Assembly (NCBI GenBank): GCA_025360395.1
Contig: JANYCH010000123.1
Span: 1 to 5,982, forward strand
Reading direction: 5' to 3'
Source: Cytophagales bacterium
Lineage (GTDB): Bacteria > Bacteroidota > Bacteroidia > Cytophagales > UBA9547
DNA: 5,982 nt
Both the position numbers and the translations under genes were made by a program. Numbering within the stretch: the first letter of the stretch is position 1; every line of letters begins with the position of its first letter. Positions 1 to 5,402 of this stretch are shown here, piece by piece. The notes under the pieces are model-generated. The model saw only the letters and a program-made list of their open reading frames with translations, searched no databases and was not told the DNA's origin.

Positions 1-260
1 AAAAGAACCGACAACCTTCCCTTTTTATCACCCAGAATTCCCCAAAAAATTCCGCCCAAAAGCATCCCACCCATTTGTACATTGAGTAAATATTCAAAGC
101 TTTCTACTACCTTATCGGCAGTAACACCAATGGCCAGCAGACTTTTTTGACCAATGATAAGAAACAGTACCAGGTCATAAACATCCACAAAATAGCCAAG
201 GGCAGCCACAATGACTGCGGTATTAAAAATATTATTTACCTTAAAAGTATTGTCCTTCAT
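1..260 (-). CDS. Major facilitator superfamily transporter, N-terminal part (cut by window edge)
   Basis: The ATG at 258-260 opens a frame that runs off the left edge, giving 86 residues of an inner-membrane secondary transporter. Residues about 11-36 are a hydrophobic first helix holding the motif GYFVDVYDLVLF, with the acidic residues D26 and D29 seen in many proton-coupled MFS symporters. Residues about 56-76 form a glycine-rich second helix. They lead into the MFS loop 2-3 signature GILGDKKGR (residues 74-82), which matches G-x3-(D/N)-(R/K)-x-G-R and supports the family call well. The substrate cannot be told from this fragment; the style resembles the sugar/metabolite:H+ symporter branch. 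The start lies 3 bases after the ABC ATPase stop with no Shine-Dalgarno sequence, so it is probably translated from the same message. It has no evident link to the ATPase or to lipid A. Confidence 0.85.
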   Translation of the reverse strand, partial: MKDNTFKVNNIFNTAVIVAALGYFVDVYDLVLFLIIGQKSLLAIGVTADKVVESFEYLLNVQMGGMLLGGIFWGILGDKKGRLSVL

Positions 261-263
261 AAA

Positions 264-884
264 TTATTTATAATCTGAAATCCGAATTATTGTATCACAA
301 AATTTGTACTCTTCTTCAATATTTGAACTGATAAACAAAGGCTTAACAGAAATTCTCTCTGAAATTAGTTTTTTATACCAATTAATTCCATTTCTGTCAA
401 GATTAGTTGTTGGTTCATCCAGAAAATAAGCCCAGGCTTCAGTAAACAAACAAAGTCCCAGCCTCAACCTTTGCTTCATACCGGACGAATAATATTTCAC
501 TTGTTTATTCTCATGGCCTTTTAACTCAATGATTTCAAAAAATGATTTTTCATCAAAAGAAAAAACCTTTTGTCTGAAATTAAAATGAAAATCATATAAT
601 TCCTTGCCTGTAAGTTCTTCAGGTAATTCCTGAAAAGGCGCAGAATAGGCAAATTTTAAAGTTATAGATTCAGGTTCAAGGTTTTTTCCTTCTTTGTTCA
701 AATAAGTTATAGTACCTTCTGTAGGAATTGATATTCCTGCCAATAATTGCAGAAATGTTGACTTACCTGAACCATTCAGCCCAGTAATCGCGTAATTTTT
801 ATTTCCTTGAAATTCGAGATTTATGTTTCTAAAAATCCAATCTTTTAAAAATCTCTTACCTACACTTTCCAGCCGGATAAGCAT
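264..884 (-). CDS. Lone ABC transporter ATP-binding protein
   Basis: This 206-residue protein is a single ABC nucleotide-binding domain with no membrane segment. It shows Walker A GLNGSGKST (35-43), a signature region SSGMKQRL (133-140, replacing LSGGQ), and Walker B with D-loop YFLDEPTTNLD (153-163, catalytic E157). Two switch positions are unusual. The Q-loop region reads YSAPFQ (80-85), with proline near the usual glutamine position. The H-loop reads ISSN (185-188), with asparagine where the catalytic histidine is expected. I recall similar CcmA-like ATPases in Bacteroidota with the same SSGMKQR signature and an SN at the H-loop, so this may be a family trait rather than decay. No permease is encoded nearby, so the membrane partner and cargo are unknown. 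The ATG comes one base after the lpxA stop (TAAAATG), implying coupling. Export of an envelope lipid is possible, but only position suggests it. Confidence 0.9.
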   Translation of the reverse strand: MLIRLESVGKRFLKDWIFRNINLEFQGNKNYAITGLNGSGKSTFLQLLAGISIPTEGTITYLNKEGKNLEPESITLKFAYSAPFQELPEELTGKELYDFHFNFRQKVFSFDEKSFFEIIELKGHENKQVKYYSSGMKQRLRLGLCLFTEAWAYFLDEPTTNLDRNGINWYKKLISERISVKPLFISSNIEEEYKFCDTIIRISDYK

Positions 885-885
885 T

Positions 886-1689
886 TTATTCTTCTGTAGT
901 TACCGAAGATTTTTCTGGTCCTTTGATAACACCTTTGGGAGAGTTTTTTATAAAATCAATTATAAATTTTCTCTCTGTTGAAAGATTCCCTTCTGATTCC
1001 AGATTTTTAACTGCTTCTGAAATATTACTTCCTCTCAGATATATCTGCCTGTAGGTTTCCTGTATATCGCCTATCTGATCATGGGTAAATCCTCTTCTCC
1101 TCAATCCTACCAAATTCAAGCCCATATAAGAAACAGGATATTCACCTGCCAAAACATAAGGAGGAATGTCTTTGCGGACCATAGACCCCCCTGCGAGCAT
1201 TACATGTGCACCAATTTTTGTGAACTGTAATACTGCACTTGCACCTCCTAAAATAGCATGATAACCAACTTCAACATGACCAGCAAGCTGAACATTGTTT
1301 ACCAGAATTACTTTGTCACCTACATTGCAATCATGTGCCACGTGTACGTAGGCCATGATAAGACAATCTTTACCTATGACAGTTTTAAATTTATCTTTTG
1401 TTCCGCGACTAATGGTAACGCACTCTCGGATCGTTGTATTGTCGCCAATTTCAACAGTAGTGGTTTCACCGTCAAATTTCAGGTCTTGAGGAACTGCAGA
1501 TATTGAAGCTCCCGGAAATATTTTGACATCATTCCCAATTCTGGTTCCGTCGAACAACACCACATTTGGACCAATCCAGCAGTTAGCACCAATCACTACA
1601 TCTTTGTGAACCGTGGCAAAAGGCTCAATAACAGTCCCTTCACCAATTTTTGCTTCTGGATGAACGTTAGTTAACGGATGGTACTGCAT
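886..1689 (-). CDS. lpxA: Acyl-ACP--UDP-N-acetylglucosamine O-acyltransferase LpxA
   Basis: LpxA catalyses the first step of lipid A synthesis, moving a 3-hydroxyacyl chain from ACP to the 3-OH of UDP-GlcNAc in the cytoplasm. The 267 residues compare with 262 in E. coli. Residues about 8-180 are left-handed beta-helix hexapeptide repeats, and about 190-255 are the C-terminal helical part, including LRRRGF (196-201). The catalytic base is H119 in VAHDC (E. coli H125), with H116 and H138 matching E. coli H122 and H144. The chain-length ruler position (E. coli G173) aligns with G167, which by precedent leaves room for an acyl chain of 14 carbons or more. E. coli H160 aligns with L154. The chosen ATG lies inside the end of lpxC/fabZ and overlaps it by 23 bases; it gives the expected N-terminus leading into NVHPEAKIG. 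No Shine-Dalgarno sequence is visible, so start by coupling is likely. Confidence 0.97.
   Translation of the reverse strand: MQYHPLTNVHPEAKIGEGTVIEPFATVHKDVVIGANCWIGPNVVLFDGTRIGNDVKIFPGASISAVPQDLKFDGETTTVEIGDNTTIRECVTISRGTKDKFKTVIGKDCLIMAYVHVAHDCNVGDKVILVNNVQLAGHVEVGYHAILGGASAVLQFTKIGAHVMLAGGSMVRKDIPPYVLAGEYPVSYMGLNLVGLRRRGFTHDQIGDIQETYRQIYLRGSNISEAVKNLESEGNLSTERKFIIDFIKNSPKGVIKGPEKSSVTTEE
1667..1689 (-). other. 23-base overlap of lpxC/fabZ end and lpxA start
   Basis: The lpxA ATG (1687-1689) lies in a different frame inside the last codons of lpxC/fabZ, whose TAA is at 1667-1669. The shared bases encode AVPSVN plus stop in one frame and MQYHPLT in the other. No Shine-Dalgarno sequence precedes the ATG, so ribosomes finishing the fusion protein probably re-initiate or shift back to start LpxA, tying the two yields together. 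The FabZ-side residues belong to a loose Pro/Ala tail, so this overlap costs little in protein structure. Confidence 0.8.
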
Positions 1690-3094
1690 GCGGAGCTGGG
1701 GCGTTTTGTTTTCTTACAATGCTGGCTGTCATCTGAGCTTCACACACTAATTGTCCGGCAACATATGCTGCACCCGACATTTTTATTATACCTCTTTTGA
1801 TTGGAGCCAGAAGGGCACATTTATAGATAATCGTATCACCCGGAACAACCATTTTCCTGAACCTGCAAAATTCAACTCCCAGAAAATAAGTCCAGTAATT
1901 TTCAGGATCATCAACAGAGTTTAACGCAAGTATACCACCAGTCTGAGCCAGACCTTCAATCTGGAAAACACCCGGAAAAACCGGATTGCCTGGAAAATGC
2001 CCTTGAAAAAATGGTTCGTTAATGGATACATTTTTGACACCAACCACGGTCGCATCGTCCAAATGAATGATTTTGTCAATCATTTTAAATGGCGCATCAT
2101 GTGGTAGCATGCTGTAAATCTGCGCTGCTGTATAAACTGGCGGCTTTGCAGGATTATAAACAGGAACAGTATTTTTAGCTGACTCAAGCATTTTCTGCTT
2201 GATGATCTTTGCAAATGCAATGTTGGCAGCATGACCTGGCCGAGCTGCAAGGATATGAGCCTTAATAGGTTTGCCAATTAAAGCCAGGTCGCCAATCACG
2301 TCAAGAAGTTTATGGCGTGCTGGTTCGTTTTTATACCTTAACTGAACATTATTTAAAATTCCTTCTGATTTAACCTCAACCTTTTTTACTTTAAAAAGAT
2401 CAGCGAGATATTGAATTTCTTCTTCCTTAACAACCCTGTCTACTACAACAATGGCATTGTTCAAATCGCCACCCTGAATAAGGTTGGCTTTATAAAGCAT
2501 TTCTAATTCGTGCAAAAAGCAGAAAGTCCTGCAGTTCGCTATTTCTTCTGCAAACTTGGCTATGTCAAACAATCCTGCATGCTGGCTTCCTAATATTGGA
2601 GAGTTATAATCTACCATTACAGTCAGACGGTAATCATCTAACGGTAATGCTGCAAGTTCTACATTTCGTTCGTTATCTCTGTAATGTATCCCTTCTCTGA
2701 TCTCGTAATATTCACGCAAAGCGTTCTGTTCCACTACGCCAACTGCCATCAGGGCATTGACAAATTCGATAGAACTGCCATCCATTATAGGAGGCTCAGG
2801 ACCATCCAACTGGATCAAAACATTGTCAATCTGCAAGCCAACAAGGGCTGCCAATGTATGTTCAACTGTATTAATTCTTGCCCCATTTTGTTCTATTGAA
2901 GTTCCTCTTGCAAGGTCTACCACATTGTCTACATCAACATCAACGGTTGGTTTGCCGGGTAAATCTGTACGCTGAAACTTCATGCCGTAATTGATGTCGG
3001 CAGGAACAAAGGTCATATTTACATTAACTCCTGTGTGAAGCCCTACACCGGAAACGGTCACAGGTTCGTTTATAGTGTGCTGTTTTATGTTCAT
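1667..3094 (-). CDS. lpxC/fabZ: Bifunctional UDP-3-O-acyl-N-acetylglucosamine deacetylase / 3-hydroxyacyl-ACP dehydratase (LpxC-FabZ fusion)
   Basis: This is a 475-residue fusion. Residues 1-305 are LpxC, the zinc amidase that makes the committed step of lipid A synthesis. E78 (base) and H79 lie in VEHTLAAL; H261 and D265 in HKLLDVIGDL complete the zinc site; H288 in RPGHAA is the general acid. RTF (189-191) marks the active-site wall. Between T190 and H261 there are 24 more residues than in E. coli LpxC. A short linker (about 306-325, rich in Pro and Ala) joins residues 326-462, which are FabZ, a hot-dog fold dehydratase of fatty acid elongation. Its catalytic pair is H366 in QGHFPGNPVFPG and E380 in IEGLAQ. 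The tail after 462 is Pro/Ala-rich. Fusion of these two domains is known in Bacteroidota. The ATG follows the lpxD stop with no gap (TAAATG), and the end overlaps lpxA. Confidence 0.97.
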   Translation of the reverse strand: MNIKQHTINEPVTVSGVGLHTGVNVNMTFVPADINYGMKFQRTDLPGKPTVDVDVDNVVDLARGTSIEQNGARINTVEHTLAALVGLQIDNVLIQLDGPEPPIMDGSSIEFVNALMAVGVVEQNALREYYEIREGIHYRDNERNVELAALPLDDYRLTVMVDYNSPILGSQHAGLFDIAKFAEEIANCRTFCFLHELEMLYKANLIQGGDLNNAIVVVDRVVKEEEIQYLADLFKVKKVEVKSEGILNNVQLRYKNEPARHKLLDVIGDLALIGKPIKAHILAARPGHAANIAFAKIIKQKMLESAKNTVPVYNPAKPPVYTAAQIYSMLPHDAPFKMIDKIIHLDDATVVGVKNVSINEPFFQGHFPGNPVFPGVFQIEGLAQTGGILALNSVDDPENYWTYFLGVEFCRFRKMVVPGDTIIYKCALLAPIKRGIIKMSGAAYVAGQLVCEAQMTASIVRKQNAPAPHAVPSVN

Positions 3095-4141
3095 TTATTC
3101 AGAAAGGGGAGCCAAAGTTAATATTTTTTCCTCGAGTTCTTCAATGCGCTTCATTAACTGGGGCAATTTCTTGTATACAGCAAATGATTTTAAGTTTGTT
3201 TTATAGTCGAAAGCAGGAGAGCCGCTCAAGGCGGTTCCTGGTTTTTTTACACTTCCTCCAACACCAGATTGTGCCCCGATGCTGGTTTTATCTGCCAAAG
3301 TAATATGTCCTACAATGCCAACCTGCCCGCCAATCATACAGTTTTCACCTAATTTGGTGGAACCAGAAATGCCGGTTTGTGCTGCGACAACAGTATTTTT
3401 TCCTATTTCCACATTGTGGCCGATTTGAATAAGATTATCGAGTTTTACTCCTTTTCTTATTACAGTGCTTCCCATAGTGGCACAATCAATGGTGGTATTG
3501 GCACCAATGCTTACATAATCTTCTATGATTACATTTCCTATTTGAGGGATTGCTTTAAAAGATCCATCTGGCAATGGTGCAAAACCGAAGCCATCACTGC
3601 CTATGACGCAACCCGAGTGAAAGGTACAATTTGAACCAATCACACAGTCTGAATAAATTTTAACACCGGCATAAACAACGGTATTATTTCCAATTGTCAC
3701 ATTGTCGCCAATATAACTGTGTGGATAAATTTTGACATTATCTCCAATTTTGGTATTTCTTCCGATATAGGAAAATGCACCAATATAGCATTGGTTACCC
3801 AGAACGGCATTATCTCCCAAGAAATGTGGCGTTTCAAGACCTTGCTTCGAATAAACTTTAATCCTGTTGTATTCTTCAAGTAAGGTGGAGATACTTGCAT
3901 AAGCATCTTCAACATAGATCAGCGTGGCTTTTACTTCTTCTTTAGGCTTAAAGTTATTGTTGACCAAAACAGCGCTGGCACCTGTAGAATAAATAAACTG
4001 CTCGTATTTTGGGTTTGAGAGAAAGGATATGGACCCTTCTGTTGCTTCTTCAATTTTTGCGAGGCGACTGATTTTTCGGTTTCCTTCTCCTTCGACGCGC
4101 CCGCCAAGCAACTGTGCAATTTGATGGGAGGTGAATTCCAT
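3095..4141 (-). CDS. lpxD: UDP-3-O-(3-hydroxyacyl)glucosamine N-acyltransferase LpxD
   Basis: LpxD adds the second 3-hydroxyacyl chain, from ACP to the 2-amino group of the deacetylated LpxC product, in the cytoplasm. The 348 residues compare with 341 in E. coli. The N-terminal uridine-binding domain (about 1-100) contains ISFLSNPKY (38-46). A long left-handed beta-helix of hexapeptide repeats follows (about 108-300), including the family motif GSDGFGFAP (181-189). The catalytic histidine is H242 in IQIGHNVEIG (E. coli H239). H279 in VGHITL sits 37 residues later, the same distance as E. coli H239 to H276. The charged C-terminal end (about 311-348, RIEELEEKIL) should form the helix that caps the trimer. 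The ATG at 4139-4141 gives the standard N-terminus. It begins 28 bases after the HD gene, the only real gap in the window, and its stop abuts lpxC/fabZ. Confidence 0.97.
   Translation of the reverse strand: MEFTSHQIAQLLGGRVEGEGNRKISRLAKIEEATEGSISFLSNPKYEQFIYSTGASAVLVNNNFKPKEEVKATLIYVEDAYASISTLLEEYNRIKVYSKQGLETPHFLGDNAVLGNQCYIGAFSYIGRNTKIGDNVKIYPHSYIGDNVTIGNNTVVYAGVKIYSDCVIGSNCTFHSGCVIGSDGFGFAPLPDGSFKAIPQIGNVIIEDYVSIGANTTIDCATMGSTVIRKGVKLDNLIQIGHNVEIGKNTVVAAQTGISGSTKLGENCMIGGQVGIVGHITLADKTSIGAQSGVGGSVKKPGTALSGSPAFDYKTNLKSFAVYKKLPQLMKRIEELEEKILTLAPLSE
3113..3144 (-). promoter_or_regulatory. Candidate internal promoter ahead of lpxC/fabZ
   Basis: On the minus strand a TTG (3142-3144) is followed after 21 bases by TAACTTTG (3113-3120). 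Both parts and the spacing fit the Bacteroidota pattern TTG-N17-23-TAnnTTTG. It lies inside the last codons of lpxD, and the start codon of lpxC/fabZ follows 18 bases after the -7 element, leaving a short leader. Because the same bases encode the C-terminal helix of LpxD, the match may be accidental. Confidence 0.25.
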
Positions 4142-4169
4142 TAATAGACTGGTTTACCGAATTGTTAAT

Positions 4170-5402
4170 TTACAAAGATACATTTTTAGGATAGCATAAA
4201 TAAAACTTTTTAACAATTTTACTAATTGCCTTTATATTAGGCAGTTCTGATGCTTCTGCAATGTCCTGTATTTTACCGTCTTTCATTAAAATCATAATTT
4301 TCTGGTTATTTGAGACGTAAGCAGCATTGTTTGCTTCACCTTCTATCAGGAAATAGGGTAAGGTTTCATCATTTATCAGATATCGGTTTTTTAGAGATTG
4401 CTTAATTGAATTTATTTTTTCAATTGTAAAAGCTTCATTTGCGAGTTCTACTTTAAATAATTGCCTGTTCAAAAGCCTGTTACTTAAGTCCTTCAAAACA
4501 TCGTCATCAGAATCGGCCCATAGTTTTATAGAAGTCCAAATATCGTAATCGTCCAGCCTGGCAAAATTATTCAAAACATCGTCCGAGGTGCTTATATCAA
4601 GATGACCAGGCCTGTTTTTAAGAAAGTAAAGTAAAGAGTTGCTTGCCTGAAGGGTTTTTCCTTTATGGATAAGTTCAGACGCTCTTTTCACCAATTCTAC
4701 AAGCATTACTTCAGCACTTATGGTGGCTTTGTGAAAGTAAATCTGCCAATACATAAACCGGCGTGTGTTCAGGAAGTTTTCAACACTGTATATTCCTTTT
4801 TCTTCAACTACAATCTGATCGTCGTAAACATTTAACATTTTAATGATCCTTTCTGCCCCGACTGTGCCTTCACTTACTCCGGTAAAATAGGCATCACGAT
4901 TCAAATAGTCCAGCCTGTCTATATCCAGTTGGCTGGAAACCAATTGGTTGAAAAATTTCCTTTTGTACGATCCTTCAAATATACTTACCGCCAACTCCAA
5001 CCTTCCTTCAAATTCTTTATTAATTTTTCTCATAAGAAGCAGTGAAACGCTTTCATGGGAAGTGTTGTGCAATAATGAATGTTCTAATAGGTGAGAAAAC
5101 GGTCCATGACCCAAATCATGAAGTAAAATGGCAATAAGTGCTGCTTCGAATTCATCTTCAGTGATATTATGACCTTTGGATCGTAAGGATTCAAGTGCAA
5201 GTGACATTAAATGCATAGCCCCCAATGCATGGTGGAAACGGGTATGAACAGCTCCCGGATAAACAAAACTTGTTAACCCTAATTGATTAATCCTCCTAAG
5301 CCTTTGAAAAAAAGGATGTTGTATAACCCTGGCAATTAAATCAGAATGAATGGTGACGAAACCATAAACGGGGTCATTTATTACTTTCTTTTTATTGAAC
5401 AT
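4170..5402 (-). CDS. HD-superfamily phosphohydrolase (dGTPase/SAMHD1-like)
   Basis: This is a 410-residue soluble protein of the COG1078 type, a metal-dependent phosphohydrolase related to dNTP triphosphohydrolases. By alignment with SAMHD1 the metal site is complete: H58 in TRFHHALG, H95-D96 in LLHDLGHGPFSH, and D160 in LDIDRLDYLNRD. H116 in the SHES segment matches the SAMHD1 catalytic histidine H233. The HD core covers about residues 20-200, followed by a mostly helical region. A small C-terminal part (about 340-405) ends in the motif FYLCYPK, which I recall from Bacteroidota homologues. The start is firm: TAATG shares one base with the dioxygenase stop and gives the normal MFNKKKVINDPVYGF opening. 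Its substrate is not known; dNTP or another nucleotide is an inference from the fold. I recall the gene sitting directly before lpxD in many Bacteroidota, which hints at a link with envelope growth that the sequence does not explain. Confidence 0.93.
   Translation of the reverse strand: MFNKKKVINDPVYGFVTIHSDLIARVIQHPFFQRLRRINQLGLTSFVYPGAVHTRFHHALGAMHLMSLALESLRSKGHNITEDEFEAALIAILLHDLGHGPFSHLLEHSLLHNTSHESVSLLLMRKINKEFEGRLELAVSIFEGSYKRKFFNQLVSSQLDIDRLDYLNRDAYFTGVSEGTVGAERIIKMLNVYDDQIVVEEKGIYSVENFLNTRRFMYWQIYFHKATISAEVMLVELVKRASELIHKGKTLQASNSLLYFLKNRPGHLDISTSDDVLNNFARLDDYDIWTSIKLWADSDDDVLKDLSNRLLNRQLFKVELANEAFTIEKINSIKQSLKNRYLINDETLPYFLIEGEANNAAYVSNNQKIMILMKDGKIQDIAEASELPNIKAISKIVKKFYLCYPKNVSL
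4173..4180 (-). promoter_or_regulatory. Candidate Bacteroidota -7 element ahead of lpxD
   Basis: On the minus strand this reads TATCTTTG, a full match to the Bacteroidota -7 consensus TAnnTTTG. It overlaps the last codons of the HD gene and lies about 31 bases before the lpxD ATG, so a transcript would start in the 28-base gap 4142-4169 with a leader of roughly 25 bases. No TTG is present 17-23 bases further upstream, so the -33 half is weak. The gap contains nothing else I can name: no hairpin and no Shine-Dalgarno sequence. A match of this size can arise by chance in AT-rich DNA. Confidence 0.35.

Noticed and set aside
1258..1506. Plus-strand open frame inside lpxA
   Set aside because: It is antisense to a fully conserved LpxA beta-helix, has no recognisable domain, and its composition reflects the opposite strand.
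1665..1676. Short palindrome GTTAAC with a nearby partial copy at the lpxC/fabZ-lpxA junction
   Set aside because: It is too short and AT-rich to be a terminator or operator, and it lies in coding sequence of both genes.
2684..2975. Two overlapping plus-strand open frames inside lpxC/fabZ
   Set aside because: Both are antisense to the LpxC zinc-site region, have no family features, and overlap each other in different frames.
3377..3634. Plus-strand open frame inside lpxD
   Set aside because: It is antisense to the LpxD hexapeptide repeats, and nothing in it resembles a known protein.
3240..3830. Repeated ATT/GG/AAT-rich short DNA patterns in lpxD, with similar ones in lpxA
   Set aside because: These are codons of the hexapeptide repeats that build the left-handed beta-helix, not a DNA repeat element or CRISPR array.
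3697..4119. Other minus-strand frames inside lpxD
   Set aside because: They lie out of frame with LpxD, whose conserved motifs run through the whole region without a break.
4142..4169. Possible terminator between the HD gene and lpxD
   Set aside because: The 28-base gap holds no stable inverted repeat followed by a T run on the minus strand.
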